From contig JANQPY010000034.1 in assembly GCA_028285245.1 (NCBI GenBank), positions 1-51,344 on the forward strand: 51,344 nucleotides of DNA. Reading direction: 5' to 3'. Under the pieces are notes generated by a model. It was not told the origin of the DNA, did no database searches, and was given only the letters and a program-made list of their open reading frames with translations. The stretch is from Gammaproteobacteria bacterium (GTDB lineage Bacteria > Pseudomonadota > Gammaproteobacteria > Steroidobacterales > GCA-2729495). Positions 44,172 to 51,344 of this stretch are shown here, piece after piece (position 1 is the stretch's first letter; each line of letters starts with the position of its first letter). The translations under genes and the position numbers were made by a program.

Positions 44172-44270
44172 GCTGACAGCTAAGCCTTCAGTTCGTCCAG
44201 CGGCAACGCGCTTGCCCACGGGCCGCGGGAACACGCGTCACGCGTTCGCAATAAGCCTGACAACGCAAAC

Positions 44271-45803
44271 TCAGGACCCGAAGTGAGGCTCATGGGAAAA
44301 CTGAGACTGGTCGTTTTGCATTTCCAGGTCGTTAAGCATGAGTCCCGCGGTAGCTTTGGCCGAATTGACGACGCCCGGGATGCCGGCCCCCGGGTGCGTA
44401 CCAGCGCCGGTAAAGTACAGGCCGGTAATGCGCGGATCGCGATTGTGAATCCTGAAGTACGCACTTTGCGTGAGCGTAGGCTGCAGCGAAAAGGCGTTGC
44501 CCATGTGTGCGCCCAGCTCACTTGCAAAGTCAGGCGGCGTAAACATGTGCGTGGTTACCAGATCACTACGCAGCCCGGGGATGTATCGCTCTTCGACAAA
44601 CTCAAGAATACGGTCACGAAATTTCGGCGCCACGGTCGGCCAATCGATATTGCCTTTCTCCATGTTGGGTACGGGCGCCAGAGCATAGTAGGTACTGCAG
44701 CCAGCGGGCGCGAGATTGGGATCAGACACGGATGGCGCATGCAGGTAGATCGAGAAATCGTCAGCCAGGACGCCTCGATCAAAGATGTCATCCAGCAGCT
44801 CGCGGTAACGGGGGCCAAATAGCACGGTATGGTGCGCCAGTTCAGGATGCTGGCGGCGCAGCCCAAAATAGACGACGAACAGCGACATAGAGAATTTCTT
44901 GCGGGGCAGGTTGCGGCGCATCCCATCCATGCGCGGCTCACCACTTAGCAGCTTCGCATAGGTGTGCATGACATCCGCATTGCTCACCACGGCGCGTGTT
45001 GCGATGCGCTCGCCGGATTCGGTCAGCACGCCTTGAACCGCGCCGTTGGCTGTCTCGATTCGCTCGACAGGACAACTGACCCGCAGGTCGCCGCCCAAAT
45101 CCTTGAACAGCCTTGCCAGCGCCTGCACAAGGGCGCCAGTACCGCCCCTGGGAAACCAAACCCCCCAGCGCCGCTCCAGGGTGTGAATGAGGGCGTAGAT
45201 TGAGGAAGAAGTGAACGGATTACCCCCAACCAGCAACGTGTGATAACTGAACGCCTGGCGAAGGTGGGGGTCCTTGATATAGCTGGAAACGATGCTATAG
45301 ACGGACCGGTAGGCCTGCAGCTTCGCCAGCTGCGGACCCGCCTTGATCATGCTCCACCAGTCAAGAAAAGGCTTGTCTGCCAGCTTGACGTAGCCTTCAT
45401 TGAAGACAGCCTCGGAATACTTAAGGAAACGGCGATAGCCATCCACATCGGCGTAATTGCGCTGCGCGATCTGCTCGTTCATCCGCTCCATGTCAGCTGA
45501 ATAGTCAAGCTGAAATCCATCACCCCAGCGAAGCCGGTACATGGGATCCAACGGAATCATGTCGATGTAATCGGACATCTGACGGCCGGAGAGTGCGAAC
45601 AACTCCTCCAGACAGCCCGGCGCTGTTACGACCGTCGGGCCGGCGTCGAAGGTAAACCCGTCCTTTTCGTAAACGTAGGCCCGCCCCCCCGGTTTGTCGC
45701 GCTGCTCCAGCAAGACGGTTGGCATACCGCTGGACTGCAGGCGAATGGCCGTCGCCAACCCGCCGAAGCCAGCGCCGATAACAGTGACAGGTTGAGTGCT
45801 CAA
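44271..45803 (-). CDS. crtI: Phytoene desaturase (CrtI-type)
   Basis: 510 residues from a TTG at 45803 that overlaps the crtY stop (TTGA). FAD-binding start VIGAGFGGLATAIRLQSSG with PGGRAYVYEKDGFTFDAGPT, and the C-terminal GLYFTGAGTHPGAGIPGVVN are typical of CrtI. It desaturates phytoene to lycopene in bacteria. The TTG start is rare but supported by the overlap and by the lack of another start before the FAD motif. Confidence 0.96.
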   Translation of the reverse strand: MSTQPVTVIGAGFGGLATAIRLQSSGMPTVLLEQRDKPGGRAYVYEKDGFTFDAGPTVVTAPGCLEELFALSGRQMSDYIDMIPLDPMYRLRWGDGFQLDYSADMERMNEQIAQRNYADVDGYRRFLKYSEAVFNEGYVKLADKPFLDWWSMIKAGPQLAKLQAYRSVYSIVSSYIKDPHLRQAFSYHTLLVGGNPFTSSSIYALIHTLERRWGVWFPRGGTGALVQALARLFKDLGGDLRVSCPVERIETANGAVQGVLTESGERIATRAVVSNADVMHTYAKLLSGEPRMDGMRRNLPRKKFSMSLFVVYFGLRRQHPELAHHTVLFGPRYRELLDDIFDRGVLADDFSIYLHAPSVSDPNLAPAGCSTYYALAPVPNMEKGNIDWPTVAPKFRDRILEFVEERYIPGLRSDLVTTHMFTPPDFASELGAHMGNAFSLQPTLTQSAYFRIHNRDPRITGLYFTGAGTHPGAGIPGVVNSAKATAGLMLNDLEMQNDQSQFSHEPHFGS

Positions 45804-46957
45804 GTAACCGTCCTCGGGCGAATATTGAACAAACTCTGCACGGCACCGCTCACGGGCACCGGCGGTTTGCCGCTGACAATCTTAAGGCGATCCGACCAGG
45901 TCGGAGAACCAGCATAAAAACGCGATACCAGATCCGGCGGTAACCGATAGAAGTGCTCGAAGATGCGATAGCGCTCATTGGGTGGGCCCGCCAGAAATAG
46001 CATCCGATTCAGCAGACGAAAATACAGTCCGCGCCGCCATAGACGAAAGCTCCTTGCACGAATCCAGGTCGCCAAGTCCGAGCTGCGCAGGTGGGGAATA
46101 CTCGCCAGATCGTCTGCAAGTCTCACGGCCTCGGGCAGCGAATAACCAGTGGTGTAGTGGAACAGGCCGGCCCGCAGCCCGGAACGCGGCACGTCCGGAT
46201 TGTCCGCGAGATAACGCGTCAGGCTCCCGCCCAACACAACCGGCAGGGCGCCAGTTTCTTCCCGCTCCACATTCTCTATAGACCAGCCTTGCTGCTGCGC
46301 ATACTCCCCAATGGCCTCACGCATAGCCGGCACGTCGAGATCGGCTGTGTCACTGTAGCGCGTGTCCTCGATAAGCAACCGCCGCGCGTCAAACGGCAGC
46401 GTATAGATAAATCGATAGCCGTCTCGCTGGGGGACGGTGGCGTCCATCAACAGCGGATTTTCGATCGAATGCGGCTCAGCCAGCTCGACCACCTGGCCGA
46501 CGAACTTCTGAAAGCGAACATCCAGCGCGTTGCCGCCCGGGTTGCCCCGGCCGTCGATAACTGCCGGCGCTGTAAACTCACGACCGTCCGCGGCAACAAC
46601 CCGCTGCGGCTCGACTCTGTCAATCTCCGCACCACTCACCAGGCCATCGCCAATCAGCGGCCCGATAACGCTGTGCAAGCGTTCGGACGTAATGCTGTGG
46701 TAGCTGCTACAGAAATGGCGTTGCCGGCTTGGAAACCGAATATCGTACGCGGACCAACTCTGCTCGATTAGCGGAGAAAGCCAACGCAGCTGCATAGGAC
46801 TAACGTCGTCGCCGTGCAGAGACCAGGTGTGGTTTCCACCCAGAGTATCGCCGCGCTCCAGGACGACAACCGATAACTCGGGCCGCAGTACGCGCAGGCG
46901 ATAAGCGATCAAACTGTTGGCAAGACCACCACCCACCAGCACCAGATCGCAGTTCAC
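45800..46957 (-). CDS. crtY: Lycopene beta-cyclase (CrtY-type)
   Basis: 385 residues from a GTG at 46957. The N-terminal dinucleotide motif LVLVGGGLANSLIAYRL and GGNHTWSLHGDDVSP are CrtY signatures; FIYTLPFDARRLLIEDTRYS and RAGLFHYTTGYSLPEAVRLA follow. The enzyme forms both beta rings of beta-carotene from lycopene. First gene of crtY-crtI-crtB; 59 bases separate it from the gene at 47017. Confidence 0.95.
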   Translation of the reverse strand: MNCDLVLVGGGLANSLIAYRLRVLRPELSVVVLERGDTLGGNHTWSLHGDDVSPMQLRWLSPLIEQSWSAYDIRFPSRQRHFCSSYHSITSERLHSVIGPLIGDGLVSGAEIDRVEPQRVVAADGREFTAPAVIDGRGNPGGNALDVRFQKFVGQVVELAEPHSIENPLLMDATVPQRDGYRFIYTLPFDARRLLIEDTRYSDTADLDVPAMREAIGEYAQQQGWSIENVEREETGALPVVLGGSLTRYLADNPDVPRSGLRAGLFHYTTGYSLPEAVRLADDLASIPHLRSSDLATWIRARSFRLWRRGLYFRLLNRMLFLAGPPNERYRIFEHFYRLPPDLVSRFYAGSPTWSDRLKIVSGKPPVPVSGAVQSLFNIRPRTVT

Positions 46958-47016
46958 GCAGCCACCCGCCCGAGATTAAGCATTTTCAGAAAACTCAGAA
47001 TGCCTGGCTGCATCAA

Positions 47017-47409
47017 TCAAGGCATCTTCAGCCCGCCGCCCGGCGCCCCGGCCCCGGGTACGCCGGGTTCTGAACCGGGCACGATAATCGACGATGCTTG
47101 CTCACGACGCATTTCCTCAAGTTTTTTGACTGCGTCTTCGACGGCCAGATTGGCGCCGTCAGCAAACTTGCCAACCGCCTCGCTCAGATCGCCGGCCTCA
47201 AGCTCGAAGCTCAAAGGCAGCGGCCCCATTCTGGTCATCAGCTGAGCCTGGCCGATAAACAACACCGGCCGCGACGCGTCCCGTTGCCCGTCCTCCGTCA
47301 CCGGCGTCAGGCGCTGGATCGTGCCGACGGCGCGATCGGTGAATACTTCCTCCTGGTAGAGGCTGTCTGCGCTCATCTGGATTTCAAGCTCGCCGGGTAC
47401 ATCGGCCAT
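47017..47409 (-). CDS. Conserved-looking hypothetical protein with Gly/Pro tail
   Basis: 130 residues. No domain I can name. The N-terminal 75 residues look like a folded beta-rich part (GELEIQMSADSLYQEEVFTD, VGTIQRLTPVTEDGQ, RPVLFIGQAQLMTRMGPLPL), then an amphipathic helix (FADGANLAVEDAVKKLEEMR) and a tail rich in Gly and Pro ending GGGLKMP. Cytoplasmic by absence of signal. It could be cotranscribed with crtY, but its sequence gives no link to carotenoids. Confidence 0.75.
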   Translation of the reverse strand: MADVPGELEIQMSADSLYQEEVFTDRAVGTIQRLTPVTEDGQRDASRPVLFIGQAQLMTRMGPLPLSFELEAGDLSEAVGKFADGANLAVEDAVKKLEEMRREQASSIIVPGSEPGVPGAGAPGGGLKMP

Positions 47410-47467
47410 TAGTGGGTCCTCGCCGTGAATCTAGGCGCGTAGATTAACAGCCTGGTCGCAGCGGAGC

Positions 47468-47496
47468 AGCTTTGCGATGTAACCTGAGCTTTGCGA
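47468..47496 (+). promoter_or_regulatory. Tandem 10-base repeat before srkA
   Basis: AGCTTTGCGA occurs at 47468-47477 and 47487-47496, 19 bases apart (just under two helical turns), in the divergent spacer before srkA. Possible paired binding site for a regulator; could also be chance. Confidence 0.35.
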
Positions 47497-47546
47497 CAAA
47501 CTGCCAAAAAACCTACACTCGCGCACCCCTCCCCGATCACCCCACC

Positions 47547-48539
47547 ATGCGCGTTAATGCCAGCCTCGCCTATCAGCAGCTGCAGCCAGACGACATCCTG
47601 TCGGCCGTCGAGAGCCTGGGATTTGAATGCGATGGCCGCCTGCTTGCCCTGAATAGCTACGAAAATCGGGTCTATCGCGTAGGCCTCACGGATGAGGCAC
47701 CGCTCGTTGCCAAGTTCTACCGTCCCGGGCGCTGGCCGGACGAGGCAATCCAGGAGGAACACGACTTTGCCGAAGAGCTGGCTGCCCATGAGATCCCGGT
47801 CGTCCCGCCGCTGCGGCTAGCCGGCCAGACACTCCATCGACATGCCGATTTTCGGTTTTCAGTCCAACCTTGCCATGGCGGATACGCGCCGGCGCTGGAC
47901 AACCTCGACCTGCTGCGCCAGCTTGGCCGACTGGTCGGACGAATTCATCAGCTCGGTCAACGGCGTTCCTTTACCAGGCGCCCGAGCATCAGCCTCGAGA
48001 ACTTCGGGGCAAACTCAGCGGCCTTCCTGCTGGAGAACGATTTTGTCCCCGCTCATCTTCAGACAGCTTATGAAAGCCTCTGCGAAGACCTCTTCAAGCT
48101 GATCACGGACTGCTACGCGCGCGCAGGCACAACGCAACCCCTCAGGCTGCACGGCGACTTCCATCCTGGCAACGTACTGGTCCTGGAACAACGAGTGCAT
48201 ATCGTCGATCTCGACGACGCCCGGATGGGACCGTCCGTTCAGGATCTGTGGATGTTCCTGTCAGGCGATCGCGGCGAGCAAACCCCGCAGCTCGACGAGC
48301 TACTTGGCGGCTATTCAGAGTTTGCGCATTTCAACACCGCCGAGCTGCACTTGATCGAGGCGCTGCGGACGCTGCGCATGATGCACTACGCAGCCTGGCT
48401 GGCACGCCGTTGGCAGGACCCCGCGTTTAAATCCGCGTTTCCGTGGTTCGACACGGTGCGCTACTGGGATGAACATGTGTTGTCCCTGCGAGAACAGGCT
48501 GCTGCAATGTCGGAGCCGCCACTGGAATGGTTGCAATAG
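47547..48539 (+). CDS. srkA: Stress response kinase A (SrkA/RdoA/YihE)
   Basis: 330 residues from the ATG at 47547. Ser/Thr kinase of the APH-like fold: LNSYENRVYRVG loop (36-46) with LVAKFYRPGRWPDEAI (53-68), catalytic loop LHGDFHPGNVL (201-211), and metal motif VDLDDARMGPSVQDLWMFL (220-238), which is almost diagnostic of SrkA. In E. coli the kinase counteracts MazEF-linked death under stress. Monocistronic in appearance, followed by the VOC gene after 38 bases. Confidence 0.95.
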   Translation: MRVNASLAYQQLQPDDILSAVESLGFECDGRLLALNSYENRVYRVGLTDEAPLVAKFYRPGRWPDEAIQEEHDFAEELAAHEIPVVPPLRLAGQTLHRHADFRFSVQPCHGGYAPALDNLDLLRQLGRLVGRIHQLGQRRSFTRRPSISLENFGANSAAFLLENDFVPAHLQTAYESLCEDLFKLITDCYARAGTTQPLRLHGDFHPGNVLVLEQRVHIVDLDDARMGPSVQDLWMFLSGDRGEQTPQLDELLGGYSEFAHFNTAELHLIEALRTLRMMHYAAWLARRWQDPAFKSAFPWFDTVRYWDEHVLSLREQAAAMSEPPLEWLQ

Positions 48540-48577
48540 CGCCCGGCCATCGCGGTCTGAGTCGAAAATCCAAGATC

Positions 48578-49489
48578 ATGAGCACTCGGGTACTTCGCTA
48601 TCTTTCCGCTGTAACGTGGTGCGTGGATGACGTCAACGCCGCAGTGTCTGCATGGCGAGATCTGCTTGGATTTGAACAGGTCTACGACGACGTCGTAAGC
48701 GACGCCGAAGCACAGGCCTGGGACGCGCTCCATATGCCGGGATGCAGAACTGTGACGCTGCGCGCGGCCGGTGGAGACCCGGTGTACATTCGCTTTATCG
48801 AAACGGGCGAACGGCACGGTTTCGAGTCGCCCGCAACTTCGGGCTGGATGGCGACAGAGCTGCTGGTAAGGGATCCGGACGCGCTTGCCGGCAGGCTTGA
48901 ACAAACCCTTTTCACTCGTCTTGCAGGTCCGGGTGACCTGTTCGCGGGCCCCAAGTCGCCGCGCGCGATGCAGGCTATTGGCCCGAACGGCGAACTTATT
49001 TACTTCACGCGCATTCTTCCCGGCGGCAGCCGCTACGGAATGAAGCAGGCGCAGGCAGAGGTAGACAGGCCCTTTATCGTGACAATCGCCGGTAACTCAA
49101 TCGATTCAATGCAGGGATTCTATGGCGAGCAACTCGGCATGCGTCTCAACCCGCCAATGCAGTTCATCAATGACATTCTCGCGCATGCCTGTGGCGCAAA
49201 GCCCGACACGGTGTTCCCGACCGCGATAACGCCCATTCCCGGCAGGCGTTTCCTGATCGAGATGGACGAGTTCCCGGCCGGTGTGCCGCCGAGGCCGCGC
49301 CGCCCCGGCCGCCTGCCACCCGGCATGTCGATGGTCAGCCTGCGAGTGCGGTCACTAGAGCCCCTGGCCTCGCTGCTGCGGGCCGAACCGGTGCCGCTGC
49401 CCGGCGCAATCTACGCGGGTTGCCGGGTTGGCGTGATCGAAGGCGCCGCCGGCGAATGGCTGGAGCTGATCGAAGACCCGGGTTGCTAA
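48578..49489 (+). CDS. Two-domain VOC (glyoxalase/dioxygenase-fold) protein
   Basis: 303 residues from the ATG at 48578; a longer frame begins inside srkA. Two VOC modules: the first (about 1-130) opens RYLSAVTWCVDDVNAAVSAW with RDLLGFEQVYDD. The second (about 150-300) has ITIAGN-like VTIAGNSIDSMQGFYGEQLG and ends GCRVGVIEGAAGEWLELIED. The candidate metal ligands of glyoxalase I or extradiol dioxygenase are only partly apparent, so the reaction cannot be named. Stands between srkA and a repeat element. Confidence 0.82.
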   Translation: MSTRVLRYLSAVTWCVDDVNAAVSAWRDLLGFEQVYDDVVSDAEAQAWDALHMPGCRTVTLRAAGGDPVYIRFIETGERHGFESPATSGWMATELLVRDPDALAGRLEQTLFTRLAGPGDLFAGPKSPRAMQAIGPNGELIYFTRILPGGSRYGMKQAQAEVDRPFIVTIAGNSIDSMQGFYGEQLGMRLNPPMQFINDILAHACGAKPDTVFPTAITPIPGRRFLIEMDEFPAGVPPRPRRPGRLPPGMSMVSLRVRSLEPLASLLRAEPVPLPGAIYAGCRVGVIEGAAGEWLELIEDPGC

Positions 49490-49512
49490 CTTGACGCAAA
49501 GGAGCGTGGCCT

Positions 49513-49579
49513 GAGAAAGCCTGAAGGAGAAATAAAGCCGACCGCAGGGAGCCATTCGACGGAAGGCTTTGCCGGGCCG
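49513..49579 (-). repeat. Dispersed intergenic repeat, copy 2
   Basis: Matches 20072-20137 with frequent substitutions but the same order of blocks (AAAGCCTGA, GGAGAAATAAA, GCAGGGAGCC, GGAAGGCTTT, GCCGGGCCG). Ends AAAGCCT and AGGCTTT form an inverted pair. It sits in the 185-base convergent gap between the VOC gene and the DUF938 gene, which contains no other gene. Confidence 0.6.
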
Positions 49580-49674
49580 AGATCATGCGTTCACGCTCGT
49601 AAGCGTGTGCCGAATGGACCGGGCGGGACTGAGGCAACCGCTCAGCTTAAGCACAGCAGGCCAACGAGCCGGGC

Positions 49675-50292
49675 TCAAGAAGTGCGCTGCCAGAGAATCA
49701 GCTGGTTGTTCGCGGGCATAGCGACGTCTTCGACAAGCTTCAATCCGATCGCCTCCGCCAGCGCGTTTACCTCCTCGAAGTTACGGATGCCACTCTCCGG
49801 ATCCCTTCGGCGCAGCATGGCATCGAACCGCGCATTGCTCGTGGAGGTGAACTCACCGCGATAGCGAAACGGACCGTAGACGCAAAACTTGCCCGAGTCT
49901 GCAAGCGCTGAGCGTAGACCGCGAAACAGGGCCTCCACACCGGCCCAGGACATGATGTGTAGCGTGTTGGCCGAATACACCGCGGGCCAGGGACCCGGCG
50001 GCCAGGATCGCTCGAAAACATCCAGCGCGACCGGTGATTCGCAATTTGCGACACGCGCCTGTGCGACGCGTGATCGAAGTGCCGGCAAAACCTCCTCGCG
50101 GTCACTGGGGCACCAGCGGACAGTAGGCAACTCGCCGGCAAAACGCACGGCGTGCTGACCAGTGCCAGCGCCGATTTCAAGTACGCGCGTGCAATCTGCA
50201 AACCAGCCGCGCAAGTGGCTCGCAATTGGGCCGCCGTTCCGCTCCGCTGCGTCGGACCAGGGCAGGCTTTCAGGGTCAACTGGATTGTTCAC
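49675..50292 (-). CDS. DUF938 family SAM-dependent methyltransferase-like protein
   Basis: 205 residues. DUF938 pattern: LPWSDAAERNGGPIASHLRG at the N-terminus, then VLEIGAGTGQHAVRFAGELP (SAM motif I), WCPSDREEVLPALRSRVAQA, YSANTLHIMSWAGVEALFRG, FCVYGPFRYRGEFTSTSNAR and FEEVNALAEAIGLKLVEDVA with the end NNQLILWQR. A common proteobacterial family; substrate unknown. No partner gene is close. Confidence 0.92.
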   Translation of the reverse strand: MNNPVDPESLPWSDAAERNGGPIASHLRGWFADCTRVLEIGAGTGQHAVRFAGELPTVRWCPSDREEVLPALRSRVAQARVANCESPVALDVFERSWPPGPWPAVYSANTLHIMSWAGVEALFRGLRSALADSGKFCVYGPFRYRGEFTSTSNARFDAMLRRRDPESGIRNFEEVNALAEAIGLKLVEDVAMPANNQLILWQRTS

Positions 50293-50452
50293 AGATTCTC
50301 AAGGGTAACAATTCAGCTAGCCCCACGCGTCGAACGATAGGGCGACACCGGTCACATTCACCACGAAAAAGCCGGCTTAGGCAGCAGCAGCGTCGAGACG
50401 GCACAGGCCAACTGGTGCAAGCGCCTAAAGTTGCTGCCGGCTGTGCCGATAC

Positions 50453-50473
50453 CTCCGGGTAAGCCTTACGGAG
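50453..50473 (+). promoter_or_regulatory. Hairpin covering the ribosome site of the next gene
   Basis: CTCCG (50453-50457) pairs with CGGAG (50469-50473), and TAAG with CTTA inside. The GGAG Shine-Dalgarno of the gene starting at 50483 is in the right arm, so folding would lower translation. Possible control element. Confidence 0.35.
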
Positions 50474-50482
50474 AGCCGGCTG

Positions 50483-50869
50483 ATGACCCTGACTGCCGCA
50501 GACTATAAAGATCCTGGACTAAAACACCTGCTCCAGGAACTTCTTGCAGATGAGAGCCTGTGTGAACAGGGCGGACAGGTGGCGGAGATCGCCCTCGCTA
50601 CGGGCCTGGCCAAACTCGACGATGAGCAGCGGCGGCTGCTTGAGAAACTGGTTATTGAGCCCTACATGACGGAGTGCGAAGCCTGCCACTCGACGCCCGG
50701 ATGGAGCGACATGCTGCACGTTTACGATACGGGGCTTTGCCAAGGATGCTTTGATGAGTTGGCGGGTGCCGATGACCTTGGGGTAAGGCCCGACTGGATG
50801 CCGCTGGTCATTCTTCCTGATGAAGATGAAATTCCGCTAGCGACAGAGCAGGAGGCCGCTTCGGGCTGA
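50483..50869 (+). CDS. Small hypothetical protein with paired CxxC motifs
   Basis: 128 residues. Begins LTAADYKDPGLKHLLQELLA, has a helical first half, then CEACHSTP and CQGC in LHVYDTGLCQGCFDEL, four cysteines that could hold one zinc. The tail is acidic (PDEDEIPLATEQEAAS). GGAG ribosome site 9 bases before the ATG, within a hairpin. No named family recognised; not obviously linked to its neighbours. Confidence 0.7.
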   Translation: MTLTAADYKDPGLKHLLQELLADESLCEQGGQVAEIALATGLAKLDDEQRRLLEKLVIEPYMTECEACHSTPGWSDMLHVYDTGLCQGCFDELAGADDLGVRPDWMPLVILPDEDEIPLATEQEAASG

Positions 50870-50942
50870 TCTGCTCAACGGCCGGCTATCTTCTTAACCG
50901 CCCAGAGGGTGCACCCGCCTGGCAGCCGCTACAATTGTCGAT

Positions 50943-51344
50943 ATGACTCGCGGCACGTCGGGCGACGCCCCACCAATCGATTACGCTTTCGAGCAGCGGC
51001 CGGCCGACGGCGAGCTGATGCAAGTTGCCGAGGGCGTCTACTGGCTGCGCATGCCGTTGCCGTTCGTGCTTAACCATATCAATCTATGGGTGCTCGAAGA
51101 CGGCCCGGGCCGGGTGCTGGTTGATACCGGCATCGCCTCCCCAGAGGTCCGCGAGGTCTGGCAGCACGTGCTGGCTGGCCTGGAGCCGGACAAGCCCGTA
51201 ACCAAACTGATCGTCACCCACCTGCATCCGGACCATATCGGGCTCGCGGGATGGCTTTGCGATTCGCTAAACGTACCTCTACTGATGACACGCGAGGAGT
51301 ACCTCGCGGCCCGAATGCTGGCAGCCGATCATCCGCCGCCACCA
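50943..51344 (+). CDS. Metallo-beta-lactamase-fold hydrolase, partial (runs off right edge)
   Basis: 134 codons to the edge. Starts TRGTSGDAPPIDYAFEQRPA; then LNHINLWVLEDGPGRVLVDT and the metal motif THLHPDHIGLAGWL (HxHxDH), typical of the MBL superfamily. LVDTGIASPEVREVWQHVL precedes it. The rest of the metal site is outside the window. Substrate cannot be judged. Confidence 0.88.
   Translation, partial: MTRGTSGDAPPIDYAFEQRPADGELMQVAEGVYWLRMPLPFVLNHINLWVLEDGPGRVLVDTGIASPEVREVWQHVLAGLEPDKPVTKLIVTHLHPDHIGLAGWLCDSLNVPLLMTREEYLAARMLAADHPPPP

Noticed and set aside
1..51344. CRISPR arrays, tRNA or rRNA genes, insertion sequences, phage or toxin-antitoxin modules
   Set aside because: I looked in all intergenic gaps and saw no regularly spaced repeats, cloverleaf-like genes, transposases or integrases. 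A tRNA scan was not possible here.

Overview
The window is compact, GC-rich bacterial chromosome. Genes commonly overlap by 4-14 bases, and coding density is high. It is probably from a gammaproteobacterium: there is an SrkA-type kinase, a crtY-crtI-crtB/crtZ carotenoid set, a small outer-membrane barrel protein, a DUF938 methyltransferase and a lipoprotein-type signal. No rRNA, tRNA, CRISPR array, transposase or phage gene was recognised. The lineage is an inference from gene content, not from a marker gene.

Layout. (1) 1-10385, minus strand: a biosynthetic operon read from 10385 leftwards. The order is a QueD-type 6-carboxytetrahydropterin synthase, a zinc nucleobase-type deaminase, a ToxA (toxoflavin synthase)-like methyltransferase, an NRPS starter protein (A domain interrupted by a PRMT-like methyltransferase, then PCP), and a multimodular NRPS (docking-C-A-PCP-C-A...) that runs off the left edge. 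The first four junctions overlap, so the pterin-type genes and the NRPS look translationally coupled. (2) 10610-16081, plus strand: a complete coenzyme F420 set (NADPH:F420 reductase, cofE, cofD, cofC, and fused cofG-cofH = fbiC), all tightly coupled. (3) 16071-19839, minus: three luciferase-like (LLM) probable F420-dependent oxidoreductases and a methyltransferase in one overlapping operon. (4) 20169-24328, minus: a membrane-anchored coiled-coil protein, a Tat-type DUF1838 protein, an exported PQQ dehydrogenase and a chorismate-lyase-like protein. (5) 24399-26844, plus: a duplicated alpha/beta-hydrolase and an outer-membrane barrel with a visible promoter and terminator. (6) 28128-34920, plus: a catabolic-looking operon of DUF1838, flavin reductase-like, LLM, FAD monooxygenase, aldehyde dehydrogenase and MFS transporter genes, with a facing MDR reductase at 26942-27940. 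(7) 35289-39213, plus: a LuxR-type regulator, a voltage-gated-type K+ channel, an exported methyltransferase and a lamin-tail-domain secreted protein. (8) 39210-41875, minus: two lipid-linked-sugar-type glycosyltransferases. (9) 41980-46957: a zeaxanthin-type carotenoid cluster. (10) 47017-51344: housekeeping and unknown genes (SrkA, VOC, DUF938, MBL fold).

How it fits together. F420 made by block 2 can be reduced by NpdG and used by the four LLM enzymes in blocks 3 and 6. The most novel part is block 1. QueD products carry a carboxylate, and the NRPS starter A domain lacks the usual Asp that binds an alpha-amino group. A testable reading is therefore that the assembly line is primed by a carboxylated pterin or related heterocycle, modified by the deaminase and the ToxA-like methyltransferase. 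That is inference. The sequence directly shows the gene order, overlaps and motifs.
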